A stretch of 64,000 nucleotides of DNA from Nonomuraea harbinensis (GTDB lineage Bacteria; Actinomycetota; Actinomycetes; Streptosporangiales; Streptosporangiaceae). A program made the position numbers and the translations under genes. The notes below the pieces were generated by a model, which saw only the letters and a list, made by a program, of their open reading frames with translations, was not told where the DNA came from and searched no databases. Of this stretch, positions 8,296-15,911 are shown piece after piece. The stretch lies in assembly GCF_019396385.1 (NCBI RefSeq), contig NZ_JAHKRN010000002.1, positions 62,001 through 126,000 on the forward strand. Reading direction: 5' to 3'. Position 1 is the first letter of the stretch. Each line of letters begins with the position of its first letter.

Positions 8296-9780
8296 TCAGC
8301 GGTAGTAGTCGGGGAACTCCTGCTCGGGCGTGGTGCGCCGGTGACCGCCGCCGTCGCGACCGGTCTCGGCCGCGCCGTACGTGTCCGCGCCGTAACCGGC
8401 GTTCGCCGGAGGTGCGGGCCAAGCCGCCTGGGAGGTGGCCGGGTTGGCGAAGTCGCCGGTCTCGTACGCGAACGACTGCGGCGACGGGGCGGGCATCGGC
8501 GTGGACGTCGGCGCGGCGAGCACGTCGTCGTAGGCCGGGACGGGCCTGGCGGGCGCGGCCGGGGCGGCGCTCGCGGGGGAGGGCCCGGACAGGGCGTCGG
8601 AGTCGTCGGCCACCGCCCAGCCCGCGCGCACCTCGTAGGAGGAGCGGTACGGCTGCTGCGGCTCCTGGAAAGCGGGCCAGGAGCCGCTCGTGGCGCCGGG
8701 CGCCGGGTCGTCGAGGATGTCGGGCGACGGGGTGGCGGGCCAGCCTCCGGACGCGGTGGCGGCGGGCTGCGCCGGCCAGGAGCCGCCCGGACCGGCGGCG
8801 GGGGCGCCCCCGTTGTAGGCGGGGAACGGGTCGCTGGTCGGCGCGGCGTTGATCGGCGAGGCGGGCACGGCCGGGAAGGAGCCGCTGGAGGCGGGGTCGA
8901 CCGCGGGGAAGGCGCCGCTGCCCGCGCCGGGCGCGGCGGCGTATCCGCCGGTGGACTGCTGGGGGGCGCTCTGGGCGCGGCTCTGAGCGCGGCTCTGGCC
9001 GCGGCCCTGGGCCGCGCGGGAGCCGCCGGTCTGCCGGGCGTCGGGGCGCGGCGACGGCACCGGCTGGGCGCCCGCGCCGAGGATGCTCATCACGTCCGAT
9101 GTCTGCGCCGAGAACGTGACCGTGCGCTGGTCGGCCAGGTCGGAGGCGGACGGCGCGGGACGCTGCACCGGCTCCACCAGGTCGGCCAGACCGGCGGCGG
9201 CGGGGCTCGGGGCCTTCGCCGGCCGCTGGGGCAGCGGAGCCTGGACGGTGGCCGCGTTGGGGTCGACGGCGGCGGCGTCGACCGGCGTGGGCCTGGTGCG
9301 ACGGGGAGCGGGACGCTGGGCGGGGCGCTGGGTCTCGGTGGAACGGTCCCTGGCAGCCGGCTCACTCTCGCGCTCGGCCGGCCTGGACGCCGCCTTGCGG
9401 GCCGCGACCGTGCCGCCGGCGCCGAACCCGCCCTCCTCGGCGTCGCTGCGGATGTTGGCCCAGAACTCCTCGTCGTCGTCGTCCGAGCGAGGGTTGCCCC
9501 ATTCGTCGACGCCCCGCTTGCCCCGCTGGCCGGTGCGGACCGGCTTGGGCTTCGGTTCGTCGATGGGGCTGAAGTCGGGGCTGAACTTGGTCATCTTCGG
9601 CTCGGCGGCCGCGAACTGATCAGTGGAGCGGGTGACCGTCCGCTCCTCCTTCTCGGCCATCTCCTTCAGACGTTCAGGAGGAAGCGAGCTCTCCCTGCGA
9701 TTCATCGAACGCATGCCCAGTGCCACGACGACAAGCACGAGGAGCACAACAGCGACCAAGCTCACTACGACCGCGGTCAT
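8296..9780 (-). CDS. Membrane-anchored disordered Ala/Pro-rich protein
   Basis: A 494-residue protein with one N-terminal hydrophobic helix (VVVSLVAVVLLVLVVVALGM) and then a long low-complexity body rich in Pro, Ala, Ser, Gly and Gln. An acidic patch (DDDDEEFW, about residues 105-112) is the only distinctive motif. No enzyme domain is seen. The start is the ATG at 9780, preceded by GAGGGTGG. It may be a cell-envelope or divisome-associated adaptor, but that is a guess from architecture. It ends 84 bases before SulP on the same strand, with a hairpin between. Confidence 0.75.
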   Translation of the reverse strand: MTAVVVSLVAVVLLVLVVVALGMRSMNRRESSLPPERLKEMAEKEERTVTRSTDQFAAAEPKMTKFSPDFSPIDEPKPKPVRTGQRGKRGVDEWGNPRSDDDDEEFWANIRSDAEEGGFGAGGTVAARKAASRPAERESEPAARDRSTETQRPAQRPAPRRTRPTPVDAAAVDPNAATVQAPLPQRPAKAPSPAAAGLADLVEPVQRPAPSASDLADQRTVTFSAQTSDVMSILGAGAQPVPSPRPDARQTGGSRAAQGRGQSRAQSRAQSAPQQSTGGYAAAPGAGSGAFPAVDPASSGSFPAVPASPINAAPTSDPFPAYNGGAPAAGPGGSWPAQPAATASGGWPATPSPDILDDPAPGATSGSWPAFQEPQQPYRSSYEVRAGWAVADDSDALSGPSPASAAPAAPARPVPAYDDVLAAPTSTPMPAPSPQSFAYETGDFANPATSQAAWPAPPANAGYGADTYGAAETGRDGGGHRRTTPEQEFPDYYR

Positions 9781-9963
9781 TGCACCACCCTCAAAGCCAT
9801 GGCCTGCCTTCGGCACCGGTGAGATCGCGCGGCCATCGACGCGACCTGCCCCCTTTGATCACCAGCACCTAACAATTGGATCTGATTCTGTCGGACCACG
9901 ACGAGCGTTGTCACACCCTAAGTGAAGAATTGGTAACCAGAACTACGCTCCGTGTCGTCCGTC

Positions 9964-10533
9964 TCACTCGATGTTCACCGCCGTGAGCCGGCCACGGGCG
10001 ATGGTGCGATCCGCGATCCTCTTCAGGATCGTGGAAAGGGACGCGCCCTCCTCCACGTCGACCTTCCCGCTCAACGTGTAGACGCTGAAACGGTAGGTGC
10101 CCTTGCCCACGCAAGGGGGCTCGTAGCCCGCTTTGCCGCTGGTGACCTTGGCCTGACCGGACCCCTCCGGCGGGCTCTCGGCGGCGTTGGGCCCCAGCTC
10201 GGTCGTGGTGGCCGGGATGTTGTAGAGCACCCAGTAGACACCTGACGACTCGGCGGAGTTGGAGTCGACGACGATCGCGACGGTCTCGGCCTCCTCAAGA
10301 GGCCGGCTCGACCAGCGCAGCGGCGGGCTGCCCTGGCTGCCCTGGCACGAGAACTGCCGCGGCAGCGGCCTGCCCTCGCGCAGATCGGGGCTCGAGACGT
10401 TGATCCGCGCGATCTCCTGCGCCTCGGACGTGCCGATGATGGTGCCGCAACCGGACGCGGTGAGCACGGACGCCACCGCCGTCACCATGACGGCGGCACG
10501 TCGCACTCGCCTCGTCCTGTTACACAGCCCCAT
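9964..10533 (-). CDS. PEBP (YbhB/YbcL)-like lipoprotein
   Basis: A 189-residue secreted protein. An Arg-rich N-terminus and hydrophobic stretch end in a lipobox-like TASGC (Cys29), so lipidation is likely. The rest follows the phosphatidylethanolamine-binding fold (FSCQGSQGSPPLRWS, VYWVLYNIPA, YRFSVYTLSGKV). The usual DPDAP and His anion-binding residues are not kept: the region reads VDSNSAESSGVYWV. It is therefore a PEBP-fold protein with an altered pocket. ATG at 10533 is used; in-frame starts further upstream only add a basic extension. Function unknown. Confidence 0.8.
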   Translation of the reverse strand: MGLCNRTRRVRRAAVMVTAVASVLTASGCGTIIGTSEAQEIARINVSSPDLREGRPLPRQFSCQGSQGSPPLRWSSRPLEEAETVAIVVDSNSAESSGVYWVLYNIPATTTELGPNAAESPPEGSGQAKVTSGKAGYEPPCVGKGTYRFSVYTLSGKVDVEEGASLSTILKRIADRTIARGRLTAVNIE

Positions 10534-11256
10534 GCCGCACGATGCTACGCGCGTCTCGGGCATGCGCCGACCGTTTCGGAAGGGTCGGTGGCCGGTAAAG
10601 CCCGGCAAATCCGCCACCGGCCGGAGCGGCAGAGGGGTGACGGCGGGCGCGGTCGCGAGCTCCGCCGTCCTCGATCAGGGGAAGCGGGGGCGAGACGTCC
10701 CGCCTGCCAAGATCACCTACCACCGCCTCCGCGCCGTGTCTGGCCTGCCGCTTCTCGACGCGGGCCACCCCGCGCCGCCGGACCGGCTGATCGCCCGTTT
10801 CTGGGACGACCGGACGCTGTCCGCGGCGCGAAAAACGCCGCGGGCACCGCCTCCGCGCCCGCGAACCACCCTCCGAAAAAACCGCCCCCGAAGCCTTCGC
10901 CGATCAACGACGACAACCACTGACCGATCCGTACGCGATCCGGCCGGCTGATTCGATACTGCTCGATCCAACCACGGGCCGACCGGCGTGACGGACGCGC
11001 GCCGCGTCGCCTCCGGGGGCGCTTGGGAGCTACCCGCCTTGAGGATGGTTTCCGGTGGGACGCCGGGCGTCCGAGAGGGTGGCTCGGAAGCTCGCCCATT
11101 CTTCAGAATGCCTCCCGAGCGGAGGCCCGAACGGCAGTGAATCTGCGGATCCGAATGACCGGCTCCGTCGGTTGGGTGAAGGGCTCATGCCAACGCCCGC
11201 CCGCCGCCGGCGAACAAGATGGTCAGCCTCAGATCGTCGGGCGTGAATGAGATCAT
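10534..11256. other. 723-bp interval without a secure gene; possible frameshifted small ORF
   Basis: No open frame here has a convincing product. On the plus strand, a frame opening at GTG 10637 shows strong GC third-position bias through about 10830 (peptide ... DRLIARFWDDRTLSA). The bias then moves to the -1 frame at an A5 run (10831-10835), which ends in a Pro/Lys tail (NHPPKKPPPKPSPINDDNH) at a stop at 10923. This could be a decayed gene or a sequencing indel. An antisense frame (11099-10713, GEGFGGGFFGGWFAG) is an alternative. From 10924 to 11235 I see nothing. Confidence 0.25.
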
Positions 11257-11267
11257 TCACGCCCGAC
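11236..11267 (-). terminator. 15-bp perfect hairpin spanning the stop of the exporter operon
   Basis: GTCGGGCGTGAATGA (11236-11250) and TCATTCACGCCCGAC (11253-11267) are exact inverse complements separated by two bases. The TGA stop of the permease gene lies inside one arm, so the last codons form half of the terminator. Confidence 0.75.
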
Positions 11268-12057
11268 GCCGGAACACCCTGATCGCCAGCGGCGCGAACA
11301 CCACCATGAACCCGGCCGCCCACAGCAAAGAGATCAGCGCCGGCCGGGCCACCTCGCCGCCGATCAGCAGGCCGCGGATCGCGTCGGAGAGATGGGTCAC
11401 CGGGTTGACCCCCGCCCACGCCGCCAGCCAGGAGGGGAACGTGTCGGGGTTGACCAGCGCGCTGCTGGTGAACGTCAGCGGCATCATCACCGAGAAGGAG
11501 AACATCTGCACCTTCTCCGGATTGGACGCCGTCAGCCCGATCAGCACCGACATCCACGACATGGCCAGCGCCACCACCACGAGCAGCGCCAGCGCCCCCA
11601 GCAGACCGGTCACCCCGGTCGTCACCCGGAACCCCAGCACCATGCCGAAGCCGATGAGCAACGCGAACGCCCACACCTGCTTGAACGTGTCGGCGATGAT
11701 CCGCCCCGCGAGCGGCGCCGACCGCGCGATCGGCAGGCTGCGCAGCCGGTCGAAGACGCCCTTGGCGATGTCGGTGTTGAGGCCGATGGCCGTGGACAGC
11801 GTGTAGAACAGGGCGTTCTGCACCAGCAGCCCGGGCAGCGCGAACTGCAGGTAGTCACCGGTCGATCCGGAGATCGCGCCGCCGAACACGTACGTGAACA
11901 GCAACAGGAACATGATCGGCTGGATGCTGAGATCGAGCAGCTCCCACGGGTTGTGCTTGATCTGCACCAGGCTGCGCCAGGCCAGCGTCAGGGTCTGGCT
12001 CACGGTGGCGCCGGGGCTCACCCGCCTGGGCGGCGCCGGCAACGTGGTCGCGGTCAC
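11257..12057 (-). CDS. ABC-2 type transporter permease (DrrB-like)
   Basis: A 266-residue membrane protein with six predicted helices and the ABC-2/DrrB family pattern (WELLDLSIQPIMFLLLFTYVFGGAI, LPIARSAPLAGRIIADT, NPVTHLSDAIRGL). It is the membrane half of a drug or lipid exporter with the ATPase encoded just upstream. The GTG start at 12057 overlaps the ATPase stop (GTGA), indicating translational coupling. DrrAB relatives export anthracyclines or surface lipids; the substrate here is unknown, and no biosynthetic gene cluster or TetR gene is adjacent. A strong hairpin ends the operon. Confidence 0.88.
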   Translation of the reverse strand: MTATTLPAPPRRVSPGATVSQTLTLAWRSLVQIKHNPWELLDLSIQPIMFLLLFTYVFGGAISGSTGDYLQFALPGLLVQNALFYTLSTAIGLNTDIAKGVFDRLRSLPIARSAPLAGRIIADTFKQVWAFALLIGFGMVLGFRVTTGVTGLLGALALLVVVALAMSWMSVLIGLTASNPEKVQMFSFSVMMPLTFTSSALVNPDTFPSWLAAWAGVNPVTHLSDAIRGLLIGGEVARPALISLLWAAGFMVVFAPLAIRVFRRRA

Positions 12058-13028
12058 GCGTAGGCCTCCTCGTCGTCCTTGACCGGCTCCTCCGCGCGGT
12101 GCCCGGTCAGCGCCAGGAACACCTCGTCGAGGCTGGACTTGCGCAGCGTCAGCTCCGAGGCGACGATCCCCAGGTCGTCGAGGCGGCGGACCACGGCCGG
12201 CACCACGGCGGGGTCGCGCACGGCCACGGTCAGCCGCCCGCCCGACACCTCCGGAACCTCGCCGACGATCTCCTCGACCACCTCCGACACCACCGGCACC
12301 TGGTGTCCGGCCATCGGCCGCACCTCCAGCACCTGCGCGCCCGTGGTGGCCTTGAGCTCGTCGGACGTGCCCGAGGCGATCACCTTGCCGTGGTCGAACA
12401 CCACGATGTCGTCGGCGAGCTGGTCGGCCTCCTCCAGATACTGGGTGGTCAGCAGGACGGTCACGCCGTCGGCCATGAGCCCCCGCACGACGCCCCACAG
12501 CTCGGTGCGGCTACGCGGGTCGAGGCCGGTCGTCGGCTCGTCCAGGAACAGCACCTGAGGGCTGCCCACCAGGCTCGCCGCCAGGTCGAGCCGGCGACGC
12601 ATGCCTCCCGAGTAGGTCTTCGCGGCCCGCCCGCCCGCGTCGGACAGGTCGAACCGCTCCAGCAGGGCCGTGGCCCGCCCCCGCGCCTCACGCCTGGACA
12701 GGCCCAGCAGCCGGCCGATCATCACGAGGTTCTCGACGCCGGTCAGCATCTCGTCGACCGCCGCGTACTGGCCCGTCAGCCCGATCAGCGAGCGCACCTG
12801 GTGGGCCTGACCCGTCACGTCGAACCCGAGCACCGACGCCCGGCCGGCGTCGGGCGTCAGCAGCGTCGCCAGGACGCGCACGGCGGTGGTCTTGCCCGCG
12901 CCGTTGGGGCCCAGCACGCCCAGCAGCCTGCCGGGCGGCACGGCCAGGTCGACGCCGTCGAGCGCCCTGGTCTCCCCGTAACGTTTGACCAGGCCCTCGG
13001 CCTCGATCGCGTAGTGGTTCCCCGTCAT
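12054..13028 (-). CDS. ABC transporter ATP-binding protein (DrrA-like)
   Basis: A 324-residue cytoplasmic ATPase. The Walker A motif is GPNGAGKTT (about residues 40-48), the signature is YSGGMRRRLDLA, Walker B is LFLDEPTTGLDPRSR, and the C-terminal DrrA-type accessory domain covers about 230-324 (ELKATTGAQVLEVRP, SLDEVFLALTGH). It drives the coupled DrrB-like permease. ATG at 13028 (MTGNHYAIEAEGLVKRYG) is chosen, since upstream in-frame codons extend into the promoter region shared with the PH-domain gene. Confidence 0.92.
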   Translation of the reverse strand: MTGNHYAIEAEGLVKRYGETRALDGVDLAVPPGRLLGVLGPNGAGKTTAVRVLATLLTPDAGRASVLGFDVTGQAHQVRSLIGLTGQYAAVDEMLTGVENLVMIGRLLGLSRREARGRATALLERFDLSDAGGRAAKTYSGGMRRRLDLAASLVGSPQVLFLDEPTTGLDPRSRTELWGVVRGLMADGVTVLLTTQYLEEADQLADDIVVFDHGKVIASGTSDELKATTGAQVLEVRPMAGHQVPVVSEVVEEIVGEVPEVSGGRLTVAVRDPAVVPAVVRRLDDLGIVASELTLRKSSLDEVFLALTGHRAEEPVKDDEEAYA

Positions 13029-13123
13029 GGGGACACTCTGCCTGAGCCCACCGACATTCTTCGGATCCGGATCCGGACACCGGTGACAGATCAGCGATAT
13101 GCCACGAGCCCTAAGCTGGCCTT

Positions 13124-13645
13124 GTGACGTCATCAGGTCCTTTGCGCGACCCCGCCAACCGCGTCTCGCCCCGGGCCCGCGGGCTCTGGCTGCTGGAGGC
13201 GCTGATCGGGTTCGTGCTGCTGGTCGGCGGGTCGGTGCTGGTCGCCGGCTGGGTCGGCGGCAGCGGCTGGCCGTGGGTGCCGCAGTGGTTCGCCGCGCGG
13301 CCGTGGCTGCTGCCGGTCACGGTCGCGGTCCTGACCACGCCGTTCCTGCTGGCCGAGCCGTTCGTGCGGTACGCGGTGCACCGGTGGGAGCTATCCGGTG
13401 ACGTCGTCTACGCCCGGCAGGGGTTCCTGTCCAGGGAATGGGTGTTCGTGCCGGTGAGCCGCATCCAGACCGTGGACAAGGGGCAGGGATGGATGGAACG
13501 GATGCTGGGGCTGGCGACGCTGGAGATCCGCACCGCCTCCCACGCCGGGTCGTCGACGATCAAGGGGCTGGACTTCCGGGTCGCGGCGGAGCTCGCGGAG
13601 GCGCTGGCGCACCGCGCCGAGCAGCTCAGGGACGACGCGACATGA
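13124..13645 (+). CDS. Bacterial PH-domain (bPH2, YdbS-like) membrane protein
   Basis: A 173-residue protein with two N-terminal membrane helices (about residues 20-45 and 60-80) and a cytoplasmic bPH2/YdbS domain, seen in DVVYARQGFLSREWVFVPVSRIQTVD and IRTASHAGSST. YdbS-YdbT type pairs are small membrane-associated PH modules; in Bacillus they have been linked to antimicrobial peptide resistance. The GTG start at 13124 lies about 95 bases from the divergent ATPase start. Its stop overlaps the next start by ATGA, so the two PH genes are coupled. Confidence 0.85.
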   Translation: MTSSGPLRDPANRVSPRARGLWLLEALIGFVLLVGGSVLVAGWVGGSGWPWVPQWFAARPWLLPVTVAVLTTPFLLAEPFVRYAVHRWELSGDVVYARQGFLSREWVFVPVSRIQTVDKGQGWMERMLGLATLEIRTASHAGSSTIKGLDFRVAAELAEALAHRAEQLRDDAT

Positions 13646-15633
13646 CCGGCCCCACCGGCCACCCGCAGCCGCCCGCCGACCCACCGCCCGAGAGGACTCC
13701 CGGCGAAGACACCCCGGCCCCGAGCACCGACCCCACAGAGCAGACGCCCCACAAGGACCCTCGACCCCGCGAGGACGCCGCGCTCCACGAGGACACCCCA
13801 CCCCGCGAGGACGCCGCGCTCCACGAGGACACCCCACCCCGCGAGGGCGTCGCGCCTGGGGAGGACGCCGCGCCTCGGGAGGGCATTCCACCTCGCGATG
13901 ACACCCCGCCTCGCGAGGACGCCGTACCTCGTGAGGGCAGCCTCTCTGAGGTAGGTCCGCATGGGGAGGCCGGGTCCGGTGCGGGTGGGGCGCCTTACGG
14001 GGGTGGATCCCCTGAGGGGCCGTATGCGTCTCCTGGTGGGCCGTACGGGGGTGGTGGGTCTCCTGGTGGGCCGTACGCGTCTGCTGGCGGGTCGTATGTG
14101 GGAGGACCGCCGGGGCCGTTCTCGGTGCCGCTGCGGTTGAGCCCCAAGGTGCTGCTGATCGATCCCGTACGGATGCTGCCCTCGTTGCTGGTGCCCCTGG
14201 TCGGTGTGCTGGTGGTGGGCGGGTTCTCGCCCAGGTCCTACCTCTGGGCGGCGTTCGGCCTGGTCGGGACCGTGGTGTTCGCCCTCATCCGATGGGCGAC
14301 GTTCACGTACGAGATCGCCGGTGACCGGGTGGAGATCAAGCGCTCGCTCATCAGCCGCTCGATCCGCACCATCCCGCTGGAACGGGTGCGCGGCGTCGAC
14401 GTGTCCACCCCGCCCATGCACCGCCTCCTCGGCCTGGCCGTCCTGAAGATCGACACCGGTGCGAGCGGGGGCGACGGCGAGGCCACCCTCGACGGCGTCA
14501 CCGTCGGAGAGGCCGAACGGCTCAAACCCCTCCTGCTGCGCCGCGCCCGCACAGAGGCCACCCCCACCGCCAGACCCGAGGAGGAGAGGCACGCGGAGGG
14601 GGTGCCGTCGGAGCGGGTCATCTTCGCCGTCCCGCGCAGGTGGCTGTTGTACGGGCCGCTGTCGGGCGCGTACCTGCTGACCCCGTTCGCGCTCGCGGGT
14701 GGCGCCGTCGGCCTGGCCTTCCAGTGGGGCGACGACCTCGGCTTCGGCCGCAACGCCGCATGGAGCGTCGGAGAGTGGCTGTGGCAGCGCCCCTCGCTGC
14801 TGGTGGCGGCCATGGTGCTGCTGATCGTGGCGATGCCGATCGCGGGCGGCGTCATGTACGCGGTCTTCAACTGGGACTTCCGGCTCAAGCGGCGCGACGG
14901 CTACCTGGTGGCCGAACGCGGGCTGATCAACCGGCGCAGCGTGTCGCTGGAGTCCCGGCGGGTGCGCGGCTACGAGATCGTCGACGGCCTCGCCGAACGC
15001 TGGGCCGGTGTCGTCCGCGCCTGGGCCATCGTGACCGGGCTCGGCGACTCAGAGACCCGCGGGCAGCTCCTGCCGGTGGTCCCTCGCGCGGACGCCACGG
15101 CGGTCACCGGCGACGCCATCGGCCCCTACCAGGCCGAGCTGCGGCCCCACCCGCCGATCGCCCGCAACCGCCGCCTGTTCAGGGCCGTCTTCCCGTGGCT
15201 CGTCCCGGCGGCGCTGGCTGGCCTGCTGCTCCTGCTGACGGGGCTGACCGTGTGGTGGGTGCTGCTCGTGGTCTCCCTCGTCATGGCCGCCCTGGGCGTC
15301 CCCCTCGGCCTCGACCGCTACCGCTCGCTCGGTCACGGCTACGACGGCGACCGCGTGGCGGTCCGCTCGGGCTCGCTCAGACGGTCGACGGCCGTGGTGG
15401 AACGCCGCGCCGTGGTGGGCTGGCGGCTCCACCAGACGTGGTTCCAGCGGCGGGCGGGCGTCCTCACCCTGACGGTGGGGGCCGGCGCCGGCAAGGGCGG
15501 ATACTCGGCCATCGACGTCTCCGAAGCCCAGGGCAGGGATTTCCCCGCCGAGGTGACACCCGAGTGGCTGGCCCCGTTCCTCAACCCTCCACCCGGCCCG
15601 CACACCCCCTCCGATCCTCCGTCCACCGGCTGA
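13642..15633 (+). CDS. Large PH-domain (YdbT-like) membrane protein with repeat-rich N-terminus
   Basis: A 663-residue protein. The first 155 or so residues are disordered: a Pro/Glu/Asp stretch built from five 12-residue repeats (PREDAALHEDTP type) and a Gly/Pro/Tyr stretch with PYGGGGSPGGPYAS repeats. Then come three bPH2 modules, each led by paired membrane helices (first module ITGD-like at YEIAGDRVEIKRSLISRS, second at RRDGYLVAERGLINRRS, third at YDGDRVAVRSGSLRRST). It is coupled to the smaller YdbS-like gene, and together they form the usual YdbS/YdbT pair. The repeat tail is not typical of the family. Confidence 0.85.
   Translation: MTGPTGHPQPPADPPPERTPGEDTPAPSTDPTEQTPHKDPRPREDAALHEDTPPREDAALHEDTPPREGVAPGEDAAPREGIPPRDDTPPREDAVPREGSLSEVGPHGEAGSGAGGAPYGGGSPEGPYASPGGPYGGGGSPGGPYASAGGSYVGGPPGPFSVPLRLSPKVLLIDPVRMLPSLLVPLVGVLVVGGFSPRSYLWAAFGLVGTVVFALIRWATFTYEIAGDRVEIKRSLISRSIRTIPLERVRGVDVSTPPMHRLLGLAVLKIDTGASGGDGEATLDGVTVGEAERLKPLLLRRARTEATPTARPEEERHAEGVPSERVIFAVPRRWLLYGPLSGAYLLTPFALAGGAVGLAFQWGDDLGFGRNAAWSVGEWLWQRPSLLVAAMVLLIVAMPIAGGVMYAVFNWDFRLKRRDGYLVAERGLINRRSVSLESRRVRGYEIVDGLAERWAGVVRAWAIVTGLGDSETRGQLLPVVPRADATAVTGDAIGPYQAELRPHPPIARNRRLFRAVFPWLVPAALAGLLLLLTGLTVWWVLLVVSLVMAALGVPLGLDRYRSLGHGYDGDRVAVRSGSLRRSTAVVERRAVVGWRLHQTWFQRRAGVLTLTVGAGAGKGGYSAIDVSEAQGRDFPAEVTPEWLAPFLNPPPGPHTPSDPPSTG
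13765..13944 (+). repeat. 36-bp in-frame tandem repeat, five copies
   Basis: Copies at 13765-13800 and 13801-13836 are identical over 36 bp; three further copies (13837-13872, 13873-13908, 13909-13944) are degenerate. Each unit encodes 12 residues starting Pro-Arg-Glu. There are no spacers, so this is a coding minisatellite and not a CRISPR array. Confidence 0.92.
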
Positions 15634-15724
15634 CCCTTGCCCCGGGTGTGACAGGGCACGGGCAGCCCTTCAGAGGCACTTCTTGTCAGCTGTCAGGACT
15701 GCCGGGTCACGCGTACGGTGAAAC

Positions 15725-15760
15725 GCCCGGCCAGGCGTCCGCCTCTTGCCTGGGCCGGGC
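15725..15760. terminator. Hairpin between convergent genes
   Basis: GCCCGGCCAGGC (15725-15736) pairs with GCCTGGGCCGGGC (15748-15760), with one bulged base and an 11-nt loop. It is the likely shared terminator of the PH-domain operon and sepH. Confidence 0.6.
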
Positions 15761-15774
15761 AGGTGAGGCCGCGG

Positions 15775-15883
15775 CCAGTACAGACCCCGGCGCGCCATGT
15801 GAGCTGAGGTCGCGGCACGCACGGACTCTCGCGGGCCCTGTGGGCTGGGGCAGTACAGACCTGGCGGGCCCTGCGAGTTCAGG
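15775..15883. repeat. Imperfect direct repeat, period 75
   Basis: CAGTACAGACC recurs at 15776-15786 and 15851-15861 inside a 34-bp imperfect duplicate. The sequence is intergenic, 3' of sepH, and no function is evident. Confidence 0.5.
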
Positions 15884-15911
15884 CGGGTGCGCTCACGTGC
15901 ATCCGTCGCTG

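Noticed and set aside
11257..13133. Secondary-metabolite cluster around the DrrAB exporter
   Set aside because: Flanking genes are a PEBP lipoprotein and PH-domain proteins; no biosynthetic enzymes are nearby.
13765..13944. CRISPR-like array of 36-bp repeats
   Set aside because: Repeats are directly adjacent with no spacers, lie in frame inside a PH-domain gene, and no cas gene is present.
15634..15911. Small gene between the PH-domain operon and sepH
   Set aside because: No frame shows coding bias; the interval holds a hairpin and an imperfect repeat only.
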